In this document: one piece after another, positions 17,444-26,843 of the stretch
Position numbering within the stretch: position 1 is the stretch's first letter
How the letters are laid out: each line of letters starts with the position of its first letter
Assembly: GCF_000586555.1 (NCBI RefSeq)
Contig: NZ_AZUC01000045.1
Span: 1-64,000, forward strand
Direction: 5' to 3'
DNA length: 64,000 bases
From: Sporosarcina sp. D27
GTDB lineage: Bacteria > Bacillota > Bacilli > Bacillales_A > Planococcaceae
Position numbers and translations under genes: made by a program
The notes under the pieces: generated by a model
Database searches by the model: none
The model's input: the letters and a program-made list of their open reading frames with translations, nothing else
What the model was told of the DNA's origin: nothing

Positions 17444-18604
17444 TTACTCCTCATTATTTTCATACCCAACTACACCACCACAAATTGTATGCTTAACCGT
17501 CCACTCTTTGTCTAGAATGACGACATCGGCATCCTTTCCAACCACCAGACTCCCCTTTTTCGTCAGACCCAGCTGACGAGCTGCGTTCCCAGACGTAATC
17601 TTCGCAACATCAAGAGGACTAATTCCTAATGTACGGACGACATTTTTGACGGCATGTTCCATCGTCAAAATACTTCCTGCCAGTGTTCCATCCGAGAGAC
17701 GTGCGTCTGTTTCTGATACATGGACTGGCTGCCCGCCAAGGTCGTATTCGCCCGGTTCAAGTCCCTTAGCACGCATCGCATCCGTTATGAGGATAAGTCT
17801 GTCCGCACCTTTCACTCGGTAGGCTAGTTCAACTGCTTTTGGATGGCTGTGGATGAAGTCCGGAATCACTTCTGCACATAGTTCATCTATAAGTAGCGCC
17901 CCCCCAATCGCACCCGGCTCGCGATGATGAAACGGTGACATCTGGTTGTATAAATGAGTGGCTTGAACAGCCCCTGCTTGTGCAGCCTCTTCCATTTGAG
18001 CGATTGTCGCATCCGTATGACCCATGGAAGCTACAATTCCCTCAGCCGATAGTTTTCGGATGAACGCCAACCCGTTCGGCACTTCTGGTGCGAGTGTGAC
18101 CATACGAATTTTACCTTGAGCCGCTTGTTGCCACGCATCAAACTGTTCTGCGTCAGGAGGACAAATGTATTCAAGAGGCTGTGCACCAGCACGTTTCTGC
18201 GATACAAAGGGTCCTTCCAAGTGAACGCCTAGCATTTGTGCTTGTCCAGCTTTCGTAGTGAAGACCGCCGCATTTTTCAGAGCTGTTTCAATCGCTTCAG
18301 GCGCTTGAGTCATAGATGTCGCTAGAAAAGATGTAGTTCCTTCTTTCGGAAGGACATCTGCCATCGTTTGTAGTGCTTCTTCTGTCGCGTCCATCACGTC
18401 TGCTCCAGCTGCTCCATGGATGTGCATGTCGATGAAGCCTGGTAATACGTATCCGCCACGAGCATCAATCTGTTGATTGGCTACACGCTGTATGGAAATA
18501 CCAACTTCTCGAATCACGCCATCTTCTATGAACACTTCACCTTTATCGAGAACTCCATCTGGTGTCACAACGGTTCCATTTGTCAGTAAAATTGTCTGTG
18601 TCAT
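17444..18604 (-). CDS. nagA: N-acetylglucosamine-6-phosphate deacetylase
   Basis: The 386-residue amidohydrolase has the metal-site motif DMHIHGAAG near residue 60, the GHTDAT and HLYNQMSP blocks, and catalytic Asp in LITDAMRAKG. It removes acetate from GlcNAc-6-P to give glucosamine-6-P. The start ATG has AAGGAGTGG upstream. It lies 69 bp after nagE, with a hairpin between, and just upstream of nagR. Confidence 0.95.
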   Translation of the reverse strand: MTQTILLTNGTVVTPDGVLDKGEVFIEDGVIREVGISIQRVANQQIDARGGYVLPGFIDMHIHGAAGADVMDATEEALQTMADVLPKEGTTSFLATSMTQAPEAIETALKNAAVFTTKAGQAQMLGVHLEGPFVSQKRAGAQPLEYICPPDAEQFDAWQQAAQGKIRMVTLAPEVPNGLAFIRKLSAEGIVASMGHTDATIAQMEEAAQAGAVQATHLYNQMSPFHHREPGAIGGALLIDELCAEVIPDFIHSHPKAVELAYRVKGADRLILITDAMRAKGLEPGEYDLGGQPVHVSETDARLSDGTLAGSILTMEHAVKNVVRTLGISPLDVAKITSGNAARQLGLTKKGSLVVGKDADVVILDKEWTVKHTICGGVVGYENNEE

Positions 18605-18621
18605 TGTTGTCCACTCCTTAA

Positions 18622-18664
18622 GAAAACACGCCGGAAGAGTGACTGTCGTCTCTCCCGCCGGCGT
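18622..18664 (-). terminator. Hairpin after the PTS IICBA gene
   Basis: The stem ACGCCGG/CCGGCGT (18628-18634 with 18657-18663) is extended by weaker pairs and followed on the minus strand by TTTTC. It may only partly stop transcription, allowing some readthrough into nagA. Confidence 0.6.
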
Positions 18665-18673
18665 AATCAGTTA

Positions 18674-20581
18674 TTATTCATCAACCTTAACGATTGAATC
18701 AGTTCCTCTACGTTGGAACCCTTTTTTCAAAATGTGCAAGTTGGCTTTTTCCACGTTTGTAAAAATAACCGGTGTCACAACGGATGGTGCGTTTGCTTTG
18801 ATGTAGTCCAGGTCAATATTCAACAATGCATCGCCTCGTTGAATGAGCTGATCATTTTCCACAAGCAATTCAAAGCCTTTTCCGTTTAACTTCACTGTAT
18901 CCAAACCTACGTGAATAAGTACTTCCACGCCTGTGTCTGTTTCGAGTCCAATCGCATGATTTGTAGGGAAGACGCTAACGACTTTACCGTCAATTGGTGA
19001 ATGAATCGTTTTCCCTTTCGGCATGATACCGAAACCAGGACCCATCATTTCTTTTGCAAATACGTCATCCGGAACTTCTGACAAGTCAATGACGTCACCG
19101 TCGATTGGCATATGGAAATCAGATGCTGGTAATACTTTCACAGTGTGCGGTTGTGTATCCAGTTCCATGGACTCTTCAGTCTTTGGAGCTGGGTTACCGT
19201 TCTTGATACGACGCTTCATCGCTTCACCTAAGAATTCAACAGCTGTTCCAATGACAACTTGAACGTTTGTTTTACTAATTTTCATGTAGCCCATTGCGCC
19301 ATAACGCTTCAATTCTTTTTCATCAACAACATCTGAATCTTTAACAGTTAAGCGTAAGCGAGTTGTACAGTAATCAATGGCTTGAATATTATCAATACCA
19401 CCGAGTGCTTCAATTGTATGATACGCCTTCACTTCAACGATGTCATCACTGTAGACTACAGTATCTTCTACCATATCATCATCGTCTTCACGACCTGGTG
19501 TTTTCAAGTCGAGTTTCACGATCAGGAAGTAGAACACGACAAAGTAAATGACCCCGAACACGAGTCCGATGACTAAGAGAGTCAACGGATTTTGTGCCAA
19601 TCCATAATTCAAGACATAGTCAATCGCACCTGCTGAGAATCCAAATCCGTGATGGACGTCAAACATATACGATACGATCATGGACGCACCAGTTAGCAAT
19701 GCGTGCATTACGTAAAGAACTGGTGAAAGGAACATGAACGCAAATTCGATTGGCTCTGTAATACCTGTAAGGAAAGAAGTGAACGCGATACTGAATAACA
19801 TACCGCCCACAATTGCTTTCTTTTCCTTTTTAGCTGCCGCATACATCGCAAGACAAGCTGCTGGTAGACCGAACATCATAATCGGGAAGAAACCAGACAA
19901 GAATGGTCCTGCAGTTGGATCTCCCTTAAGGAAACGGTTGATTTCACCTTTAACAACTTCACCACTTGCATCCGTGAATGTACCGAAGTCGAACCAAACC
20001 ACTGTGTTGATAACGTGGTGAAGACCCGTAGGAATTAGGAGACGGTTCAAGAATCCGTAAGCCCCCACTCCAAGAGTTCCTGCACCAAGTACCCAGTTAC
20101 CGATACTATCGATAACACTTTGAATTGGTGGCCATGCAAAGAAGAGTACACCCGCAAGTACAGTCATTGTAGCTGCTGTAACGATAGGAACGAATCTTCG
20201 TCCTCCAAAGAATGCTAAGAAATCCGGTAGTTTAATATTATAAAAGTGATTATAGAGAACACCGGCCACAATACCGGAAATGATACCACCGAATACACCC
20301 ATATTAATGGATTCATCGACCGCTCCTAATGCACTAGTAAGTACCAAGTAACCGACAGCTCCGGCTAATGCCGCACCGCCACTATTATCATGAGCAAATC
20401 CCATTGCAATACCAATGGCAAAGATTAGAGCTAAGTTACCAATAATTCCATCTCCCGCTGCAGCGATTAGCGGAATGTTCAGCAGGTCTGGTTGCCCAAG
20501 TCGCAAAAGCAATGCAGCTGCCGGCAAGGTCGCAATCGGAAACATTAAGGATTTACCGATGCGTTGAATAAAGTTCATCAT
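18674..20581 (-). CDS. nagE: PTS N-acetylglucosamine-type transporter, fused IICBA
   Basis: The 635-residue protein has three parts. A glucose-superfamily IIC membrane domain (about 1-365) includes GLHHVINTVVWF and GITEPIEFAFMF. A IIB domain (about 390-470) carries the phospho-cysteine in YCTTRLRLTVKD. A IIA domain (about 490-635) carries the phospho-histidine in LIHVGLDTVKLNG. It imports and phosphorylates its sugar. GlcNAc is inferred from nagA and nagR next door; glucose cannot be excluded by domain structure alone. NagR-like operators lie upstream. Confidence 0.9.
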   Translation of the reverse strand: MMNFIQRIGKSLMFPIATLPAAALLLRLGQPDLLNIPLIAAAGDGIIGNLALIFAIGIAMGFAHDNSGGAALAGAVGYLVLTSALGAVDESINMGVFGGIISGIVAGVLYNHFYNIKLPDFLAFFGGRRFVPIVTAATMTVLAGVLFFAWPPIQSVIDSIGNWVLGAGTLGVGAYGFLNRLLIPTGLHHVINTVVWFDFGTFTDASGEVVKGEINRFLKGDPTAGPFLSGFFPIMMFGLPAACLAMYAAAKKEKKAIVGGMLFSIAFTSFLTGITEPIEFAFMFLSPVLYVMHALLTGASMIVSYMFDVHHGFGFSAGAIDYVLNYGLAQNPLTLLVIGLVFGVIYFVVFYFLIVKLDLKTPGREDDDDMVEDTVVYSDDIVEVKAYHTIEALGGIDNIQAIDYCTTRLRLTVKDSDVVDEKELKRYGAMGYMKISKTNVQVVIGTAVEFLGEAMKRRIKNGNPAPKTEESMELDTQPHTVKVLPASDFHMPIDGDVIDLSEVPDDVFAKEMMGPGFGIMPKGKTIHSPIDGKVVSVFPTNHAIGLETDTGVEVLIHVGLDTVKLNGKGFELLVENDQLIQRGDALLNIDLDYIKANAPSVVTPVIFTNVEKANLHILKKGFQRRGTDSIVKVDE

Positions 20582-20620
20582 CTTCTTCTCACTCCTTTTT
20601 AGTTATCTTACTATTCACTA

Positions 20621-20653
20621 TACCGGTTTACCGGTCTAGTTGTCTATACCAAT
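20621..20653 (-). promoter_or_regulatory. Two adjacent dre-like operators for the NagR-like repressor
   Basis: On the minus strand, ATTGGTATAGACAACT (20653-20638) fits the GntR/HutC dre pattern (TGGTCTAGACCA-like, seen for DasR and YvoA). Directly next to it is GACCGGTAAACCGGTA (20636-20621), a second palindrome with the same GACCGGT half. Both lie 40-70 bp upstream of nagE. The match is by eye. Confidence 0.6.
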
Positions 20654-20711
20654 TAAACCAAAAAACTAGAAAGAATGTAAGCGTTTTTACGAATTTATGT
20701 TTAAAAGTTTA

Positions 20712-20770
20712 AAAGTATGCCAAAAAAAGTGATTGCAGAGGGATCTGCAATCACTTTTTTGGCATACTTT
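20712..20770 (-). terminator. Long terminator after the free-standing EIIA gene
   Basis: A near-perfect 27-base stem (AAAGTATGCC, then an A/T run, GTGATTGCAG and the complement) with a six-base loop and one bulge lies after the stop at 20782. The stem is unusually long for an intrinsic terminator. It separates the EIIA gene from the nagE promoter. Confidence 0.8.
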
Positions 20771-20781
20771 ACTGCTTCTTC

Positions 20782-21339
20782 TTAAGCATCTACACGTACG
20801 ATACCACTTGTACCTTGAGTTTGTTTCCCCTCTTTCAACAAATGGATCTTCTCTTTTTCCGTGTTTGTGAAAATAACAGGTGTTACAGCTGATGGCGCGT
20901 TGGCTTTAATATGGGCGACATCAATTTTCAATAATGCATCCCCTCGACGAATTGGCTGGTCCTTCTCAACCAATAGATCGAAACCTTCACCATTTAACTT
21001 AACAGTATCTAATCCTACGTGAATTAAAATCTCTACACCGGTTGACGATTCTAGTCCAATCGCGTGTTTCGTCGGGAACACGCTGACAACCTTTCCGTCG
21101 ATGGGCGAGCAAACGGTATCACCAGTAGGGTCAATTGCAAATCCCGGGCCCATCATTTCCTGCGCAAATACAGGATCCGGCACTTCAGTCAATGGAATAA
21201 CAGTTCCATCCATTGGCATGACAAAAGAATCTTCACCAATTCCCTTTTCTACGGACGTCTGTGCTGCAGGCGTCTGTTGCCCTTCAGCTGAATTGTCCCC
21301 TTTTAACGATTGAGCCATCTTTTTAAAGAAATTAGCCAT
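20782..21339 (-). CDS. Free-standing glucose-family PTS EIIA
   Basis: The 185-residue protein has a 40-residue basic/low-complexity N-terminus, then a Crr-type EIIA domain with the phospho-histidine in LIHVGLDTVKLNG and the second active-site histidine in FPTKHAIGLES. It is very close to the IIA part of the neighbouring IICBA, sharing EMMGPGF, SPIDGKVVSVFPT and IKANAPS, which implies duplication. It could donate phosphate to IIC-B proteins that lack their own IIA. ATG 21339 is preferred (GGAG ten bases upstream); GTG 21348 is too close to the ribosome site. Confidence 0.88.
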   Translation of the reverse strand: MANFFKKMAQSLKGDNSAEGQQTPAAQTSVEKGIGEDSFVMPMDGTVIPLTEVPDPVFAQEMMGPGFAIDPTGDTVCSPIDGKVVSVFPTKHAIGLESSTGVEILIHVGLDTVKLNGEGFDLLVEKDQPIRRGDALLKIDVAHIKANAPSAVTPVIFTNTEKEKIHLLKEGKQTQGTSGIVRVDA

Positions 21340-21412
21340 TTCTTTCACTCTCCTTCTACCTTTTCATGTCTATTGTTAACTAAACGTCGCTTCACTATCC
21401 CAAAGCTATTCG

Positions 21413-23035
21413 TTACTTTCCACAAAAGTGCTTGGCAAGCGTCTCCAGCATTTGAGGGAGACGAACGAAAGCACTTTCGATATGTAGCCTCTCTGTACGT
21501 TGGTGTGCATCCTTACCGAATGGACCGACATTTAAAACAGGTGCATCGAGTGCTTTCATTTCTTCAAATGGCATCCAGTAGGTGGAACCCCATACCGGAG
21601 TATTCCGTTCAAACGATTTCCAGCCTGTCCCTTCATCTTCATAATGGACATAGCTCAAATCACTAATCCCATTAAAGTAGTGAATTTGTGACACTTCTGT
21701 ACCAAGTGAGCTTGCTTTGTCTTGCATGAGTGTGACAAGCTCCTGAACAAGTGCGTCGTCTGAAGTATTCACTGCCGGATAGTACGGTGGAGCAAATAGC
21801 AGAACCGTTGCAGGCGCTAGTTCTTGGCATTCTATCATAAGTACATCAACGATTTTAAATGATTTGTCGCGATCGTCTAGTTCCCAGTCACCTGAAACTT
21901 CCGTAATAATCCTCTTCACTTCGGCTTCGCCCAATTTATTGTTGGCGTAATCCATCAACTCTTCAAACTTGAGTAGCTTGATTTCCCCAACTTTAGGAAC
22001 CCCTTCACGCTCACAGATCTCACTGTATGTCGTTTCACATGCCTGAACAGAATCTTTAGCGATGCCTTCGAATAGTTCCATCACTTCTGCTGCAGTCCGT
22101 CTCATAGTGAACACGTTATACAGGGCAGTGGAGCGATATGGAGTTTGCACAGAATAATGCGCTTTTAGATCTTTTTGCTGCAATGTCACAGGCAGCGGTG
22201 TGGTTTCCCCATGATCGGTTTCTTCAAATATATTATTCCACTCCATCCGTTGTGTTAAGAAAGAAGCCATAAATGTCGAAGTAATTCCTTTTAACGGTTC
22301 CCCAACATGCGTTTCTTTGCCGTAAAACAATGCGGCTGGCATAATTTTACCGATGGTTCCCGAGTAAATGTATTCTCTTGGGTCACCCGGCTCTTGAGAG
22401 AAAACGGGTTCGCCATTTAAAAACAGCGTATACGTTAAATCATGTTCCTGTTTTATCCGAACGAGCGACTTAACTGCCGTACGCATACCCGCAGAACTCA
22501 CTTCTTCATCAGGGACAGCGAGTAACACTAAGTTCAATGGCCATTGTTCCGATGCTGCCTTTTCGATTAAGGACATATGTAATGCGAGCCCCATCTTCAT
22601 ATCCATCGTTCCTCGCCCAAACAAATACTCTCCTGATTCCAGATCAGCCAGTGCTTCTTCAGGGAGTTCCTCTTTATATTCATGTAATTTTGCGGTTAGC
22701 TCTTCAGGATGGAATGCAAATGGCTCTAGTGCACCATATTCTTCTGTCCAAACTGTGTCAAAGTGGCTAATGAGCACAATTGTATCTTGTGCTTCATGGT
22801 TTTTATATAAAGCAGTGACTGAATTGCGACCAAGACCTGCATCATGCAACTCCAACTGTTCGGGATGTGCTTCGAAATAAGGGACAGATTTCAACTTTTC
22901 AGCGAGTCTATGCGGGAAAGCTTTTTCCCCTTCTGTTGTTGTCCGACTTTCCCAATTCACAAGTTCGCACAACAATGCTCGTAATGTTTCCGGTGAATTC
23001 CATTGCAGTTCTGTTCCAGTATGTTGGTTTGCCAT
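21413..23035 (-). CDS. rocB: RocB-like M20-family peptidase
   Basis: The 540-residue protein has the M20 metallopeptidase pattern: SHFDTVW (metal His and catalytic Asp), GRGTMDMKMG (bridging Asp) and VPDEEVSS (catalytic Glu). The length and overall pattern match RocB, a protein of the arginine utilisation regulon in Bacillus whose exact reaction is not settled. No other roc genes are near. It starts at ATG behind GAGGAGGG and is divergent from the pseudouridine genes, about 190 bp away. Confidence 0.85.
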   Translation of the reverse strand: MANQHTGTELQWNSPETLRALLCELVNWESRTTTEGEKAFPHRLAEKLKSVPYFEAHPEQLELHDAGLGRNSVTALYKNHEAQDTIVLISHFDTVWTEEYGALEPFAFHPEELTAKLHEYKEELPEEALADLESGEYLFGRGTMDMKMGLALHMSLIEKAASEQWPLNLVLLAVPDEEVSSAGMRTAVKSLVRIKQEHDLTYTLFLNGEPVFSQEPGDPREYIYSGTIGKIMPAALFYGKETHVGEPLKGITSTFMASFLTQRMEWNNIFEETDHGETTPLPVTLQQKDLKAHYSVQTPYRSTALYNVFTMRRTAAEVMELFEGIAKDSVQACETTYSEICEREGVPKVGEIKLLKFEELMDYANNKLGEAEVKRIITEVSGDWELDDRDKSFKIVDVLMIECQELAPATVLLFAPPYYPAVNTSDDALVQELVTLMQDKASSLGTEVSQIHYFNGISDLSYVHYEDEGTGWKSFERNTPVWGSTYWMPFEEMKALDAPVLNVGPFGKDAHQRTERLHIESAFVRLPQMLETLAKHFCGK

Positions 23036-23148
23036 TAAAAACCCTCCTCTTTAAATACGTGCTGGCATCCTGACAGCAACAACCTGTCTGCTTTTGAGTG
23101 TACGCTTTTTGTCGAAAAGAGTCATCCCCTACAGGTTGATCGTTTGAC

Positions 23149-23177
23149 TTGCATCTCCGCAAACTTTTGTTTATCAT
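23149..23177 (+). promoter_or_regulatory. Predicted promoter of the psuK-psuG operon
   Basis: TTGCAT (23149-23154) and TATCAT (23172-23177) are spaced by 17 bp. The -10 box lies at the centre of the 31-bp palindrome, so a protein bound there would block RNA polymerase. Confidence 0.5.
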
Positions 23178-23191
23178 GTAAACATAAGTTT
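23161..23191. promoter_or_regulatory. 31-bp interrupted palindrome, probable operator
   Basis: Arms AAACT, three bases, GTTTA pair with TAAAC, three bases, AGTTT, around a five-base centre. The symmetry is perfect in all ten paired positions. It lies 33 bp before the GTG start of the HTH-containing kinase, which may itself bind here. Confidence 0.6.
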
Positions 23192-23223
23192 AATACATGA
23201 GATACGGACGGGAGGTGTGTACA

Positions 23224-24324
23224 GTGAACGAAAAAGAACAGCAGCTGATTTCCTTAATCCGGCAAAATCCATACTGTTCCCAGCAAGAGCTAGCAGAGGG
23301 TCTTGGACTTTCCCGCCCCGCTGTCGCTAACCTTATATCCGCATTGACGAAACGTGGATATATCGCAGGTAGAGCCTATGTGTTAGCACCGGAGGATGAA
23401 ATTATTTGTATCGGTGGTGCAAACGTCGACCGTAAGTTTCATGTCACTGGTTCGGTAGCGTCTGGTACGTCAAACCCTGCCGAAATGTCTGTTACAATTG
23501 GCGGTGTCGCTCGCAACATTGCTGAAAACCTTGGTCGGCTTGACCATCCTGTTCGATTGATAACTACAGCTGGCAAAGACGCAGACTGGGACTTGATTGC
23601 AACGCATTCATCTCCCTATATGGACTTGACGTCGGTACGGTTATTACCCGATGCCTCGACTGGCTCATATTCTGCGGTGTTAGACAAACACGGCGAGCTC
23701 GTAATTGCGATGGCAGTGATGGATGTGTATGAGTCACTAAACGCCGACTACATTGCTTCTCTCGAACGGCACTTAGCTCGCGCAAGGATGATTGTTATAG
23801 ATCTTAATGTAGCAAAAGAAACTGCAGAAGTGATTCGAGATGTAGCTGTCCGTCACCAGGTTCCACTTGCAATCGTCCCTGTTTCCGGTCCCAAAATGGC
23901 GCATTTGCCAGACACGCTTGAGGGGCTAACTTGGTTCATCTGCAATGAAGATGAAGCTGAAACGTTAACTGGTGTTACGATTCAAAACGATGACGACTGG
24001 AAAACAGCCGTTTCCGCACTCCTTGACTCCGGAACAGAACATGCCATCATTACTCGCGGAAAAAAAGGGATTATGGCAGGCGACCGCGCAACACGCACAA
24101 TTCATCATCATTCCGCGATACCTGGAGTCTCTGTAGAAGACGTGACAGGAGCTGGAGATGCATTTGTCTCGGGAGTACTACATGCTGCAGTAATGGAACG
24201 TACACTCAATGACTCGATTTCCTATGGTCTTGTAAACGCAGCAAAAACGTTAGCATCCACCTATACGGTCAGACCTGAACTGACCGCCAATGGACTCGAA
24301 AATGAACTGGAGGAATACAAATGA
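23224..24324 (+). CDS. psuK: Pseudouridine kinase, PfkB family with N-terminal helix-turn-helix
   Basis: The 366-residue protein begins with a MarR/AsnC-like helix-turn-helix ([20 protein letters not shown], then RPAVANLIS) at about 8-45. A PfkB ribokinase-like domain follows, from about 60 (GGANVDRKF) to [12 protein letters not shown] (catalytic Asp in GAGD) near 310. It should phosphorylate pseudouridine to pseudouridine-5'-phosphate for PsuG. The HTH suggests it also regulates its operon. GTG 23224 is chosen because GGGAGGTG is seven bases upstream; ATG 23197 is not preceded by a ribosome site. It overlaps psuG by four bases. Confidence 0.88.
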   Translation: MNEKEQQLISLIRQNPYCSQQELAEGLGLSRPAVANLISALTKRGYIAGRAYVLAPEDEIICIGGANVDRKFHVTGSVASGTSNPAEMSVTIGGVARNIAENLGRLDHPVRLITTAGKDADWDLIATHSSPYMDLTSVRLLPDASTGSYSAVLDKHGELVIAMAVMDVYESLNADYIASLERHLARARMIVIDLNVAKETAEVIRDVAVRHQVPLAIVPVSGPKMAHLPDTLEGLTWFICNEDEAETLTGVTIQNDDDWKTAVSALLDSGTEHAIITRGKKGIMAGDRATRTIHHHSAIPGVSVEDVTGAGDAFVSGVLHAAVMERTLNDSISYGLVNAAKTLASTYTVRPELTANGLENELEEYK

Positions 24325-25235
24325 AATCCTATATCGTCTACTCAGAAGAAGTCTTAAACGCAAAAGCCGCTGGACAACCAATCGTGGCACTTGAATCGAC
24401 TATCATCTCTCACGGCATGCCGTATCCACAAAACGTGGAAACTGCTCGTGCAGTAGAACAAATCATCCGTGACAACGGTGCAGTTCCTGCAACAATTGCA
24501 TTGATCGACGGGCAAATTAAAATCGGATTGTCTTATGATGAGCTTGAAATGTTCGGTAAAAGCGATAACGTAGCAAAAGTTTCACGTCGTGATATCGGGT
24601 ACTTGCTAGCTACTAAGCAACTTGGTGCGACAACAGTTGCTGCGACAATGATTTGTGCAGACCTAGCTGAAATCCGCATGTTTGTAACAGGTGGAATCGG
24701 TGGCGTGCACCGTGGTGCCGAAACAACAATGGATATCTCGGCAGACTTGGAAGAGCTTGCAAAAACAGATGTCGCTGTCGTTTGTGCAGGTGCAAAGTCG
24801 ATTCTTGATATCGGTCTTACTATGGAATACCTAGAAACAAAAGGCGTTCCAGTCATCGGATATGAAACTGATGAACTACCTGCATTCTATACGCGTAAGA
24901 GTGGATTCCCTGTGAACTTCCGTGCAAACAATCCAGAAGTTGTTGCTGAAACACTTGCTGTGAAATGGCATCTTGGACTTGCAGGTGGAGCTGTGATTGC
25001 CAATCCGATTCCTGAAGCAGACGAACTCGATCCTGAAATGATCAATGGAATCATCGATCAAGCCCTTGCTGAAGCAAAAGAAAAAGGAATTAAAGGGAAA
25101 GACGTTACACCATTCATGCTCGGTAAAGTGAAAGACCTCACAGATGGCAAGAGCCTAGTAGCTAACATCGCCCTCGTGAAGCACAACGCAGTCGTAGGAG
25201 CTAAGATTGCTGTGGCGTTAAGCAAAACTAAATAA
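24321..25235 (+). CDS. psuG: Pseudouridine-5'-phosphate glycosidase
   Basis: The 304-residue protein has standard PsuG blocks: [17 protein letters not shown] at the N-terminus, the [19 protein letters not shown] segment, [12 protein letters not shown], and [20 protein letters not shown]. PsuG cleaves pseudouridine-5'-P to uracil and ribose-5-P, using a metal and a lysine Schiff base. It starts in the ATGA overlap with psuK. The uracil/purine-type permease downstream is separated by a terminator. Confidence 0.95.
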   Translation: MKSYIVYSEEVLNAKAAGQPIVALESTIISHGMPYPQNVETARAVEQIIRDNGAVPATIALIDGQIKIGLSYDELEMFGKSDNVAKVSRRDIGYLLATKQLGATTVAATMICADLAEIRMFVTGGIGGVHRGAETTMDISADLEELAKTDVAVVCAGAKSILDIGLTMEYLETKGVPVIGYETDELPAFYTRKSGFPVNFRANNPEVVAETLAVKWHLGLAGGAVIANPIPEADELDPEMINGIIDQALAEAKEKGIKGKDVTPFMLGKVKDLTDGKSLVANIALVKHNAVVGAKIAVALSKTK

Positions 25236-25245
25236 CAATCCTTTC

Positions 25246-25280
25246 AAAAGAGTACTTCATTCCAGAAGTGCTCTTTTTTT
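25246..25280 (+). terminator. Intrinsic terminator after psuG
   Basis: The stem AAAGAGTACTTC/GAAGTGCTCTTT (one mismatch) is followed by six or seven T. Confidence 0.8.
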
Positions 25281-25397
25281 GTTCTCCATTTACCAACTTT
25301 CTATTACTAGGTAAATCTTCCCCTAATAGTTTAAACCCATTTCACAAGGGAAACTCGGATAATATACACAACTCTGAAAAATGGGAGGGTTCACATT

Positions 25398-26738
25398 ATG
25401 GATATTAAAAAGCAAGCCAAGATGGAAACGGCTGAGTTGAAGAGGCCATCCGACTGGATAGCCGGTCTGGAATGGTTTTTCTTCATTTTCGCCAACATTG
25501 TCATTATCCCGATAACTGTAGGAAAAGCGTTCAATCTCGATCAAGACAGTATTATTTCTACACTCCAGCTGTCTTTCATAGTGACAGGAATTGCCTGTTT
25601 ACTGCAGGCGTTTTTCGGTCACAAACGAGCAATCCTTGAAGGTCAGTCAGGACTTTGGTGGGGGATGATTCTCTCCACTGTGAGTCTCGCAAGCTCACAA
25701 GGAGTTTCTATGAGTGAATTAGGAGGGAGTCTTACTGTCGGTGTCCTGATTTCTGCTGTGATGACTGTCGCCATCGGACTGTTCGGATGGGGCCCCGCAC
25801 TTGCTAAGCTGTTTAATCCAGGAGTCATGGGCGTCTTCATGCTACTGTTCGGATTCCAACTTATTAAAATCTTCCTCGAAGGGATGCTAGGCATTCCAAT
25901 GGGGAATCCACCAGACGATGCAAAAATCCAACTTTCTGTTGCAGCGCTCACGTTCGTGATTGCTGCCGCCATGATTGTCACTAACATCAAAGCACCGAAA
26001 AAAGTGAGTAAATACACGTTGCTTGGCGGTATAGTCGTAGGCTGGGCTGCTTATGCACTCATAATTGGTCCAGAACATACGGTAAAATCGGATGCCTCAT
26101 TTCAATTTGAGTTATTCCATTTAGGAAAACCTGCTTGGAATATCGGGATTATTGCGATGGCCGTTATCACTGGCCTTATGAATCTGGCAAATACATTTGG
26201 AGCTTTAAAAGGTACCGAATCCAAAGATTTGTATGACGAGGAAACAAGCAAAAAACAATATAATCGCAGTTTGACCATTTCGGGTGGACTCACAGCAGGG
26301 AGCGGACTATTTGGTCTTGTCCCCTACGCACCTTTTGTGTCTTCAATTGGTTTTCTCGAACAGTCCGGGATTGTCAGACGACTTCCATTCATCATCGGCA
26401 GTGCGCTGTTTCTTTTGATGGGTATCATACCTCCTGTCTCACTCTTTTTCTCGAACATACCTCTTAGCATTGGGAGCACTGTACTGTTTGTTGCTTATTT
26501 GCAACTGCTTAACTCTTCTTTCAGTTTCTTTGAGAAAATCCGGCTCAACAGCCGAAATGTCTATCGCTCCGCTATTCCTGTGTTCGTTGCCGTTGTCATT
26601 ATGGTGATGCCGGATTCGTATTTCTCCTCCTTACCAGGATTTATCCAACCAATTATCGGCAATGGGCTCTTAATGGGCATTCTGATTGCTCTCATTCTGG
26701 AGAATACTATTAAATGGGATCACATTAAAAATTCATAA
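25398..26738 (+). CDS. Purine/pyrimidine permease (NCS2-like, YwdJ type)
   Basis: The 446-residue polytopic protein has about 12-14 hydrophobic helices. NCS2 features are the GLEWFFFIFANIVIIPI opening, GQSGLWWGMILS in helix 3-4 and the FGWGPALAKLFNPGVMGVFM block. It resembles the Bacillus YwdJ group of purine/pyrimidine permeases. The substrate is not known. The hydrolase and oxalate decarboxylase that follow in the same direction, without a terminator in the 105-bp gap, suggest an organic acid or a purine-breakdown product. The start ATG follows GGGAGGG. Confidence 0.75.
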   Translation: MDIKKQAKMETAELKRPSDWIAGLEWFFFIFANIVIIPITVGKAFNLDQDSIISTLQLSFIVTGIACLLQAFFGHKRAILEGQSGLWWGMILSTVSLASSQGVSMSELGGSLTVGVLISAVMTVAIGLFGWGPALAKLFNPGVMGVFMLLFGFQLIKIFLEGMLGIPMGNPPDDAKIQLSVAALTFVIAAAMIVTNIKAPKKVSKYTLLGGIVVGWAAYALIIGPEHTVKSDASFQFELFHLGKPAWNIGIIAMAVITGLMNLANTFGALKGTESKDLYDEETSKKQYNRSLTISGGLTAGSGLFGLVPYAPFVSSIGFLEQSGIVRRLPFIIGSALFLLMGIIPPVSLFFSNIPLSIGSTVLFVAYLQLLNSSFSFFEKIRLNSRNVYRSAIPVFVAVVIMVMPDSYFSSLPGFIQPIIGNGLLMGILIALILENTIKWDHIKNS

Positions 26739-26843
26739 AACCAATGCGAAAACTCAGAATACAAGTTTTACTGGAATTTTACTGGGTATGCAAGATAGTA
26801 GAACCAATTTACTAGAAAAACAAAAAAAGAGGAAGGTGAAACA

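Noticed and set aside
20712..20770. Long hairpin as a small RNA gene or insertion-sequence end
   Set aside because: Its position right after the EIIA stop and the T-rich tail make a terminator the simpler explanation.
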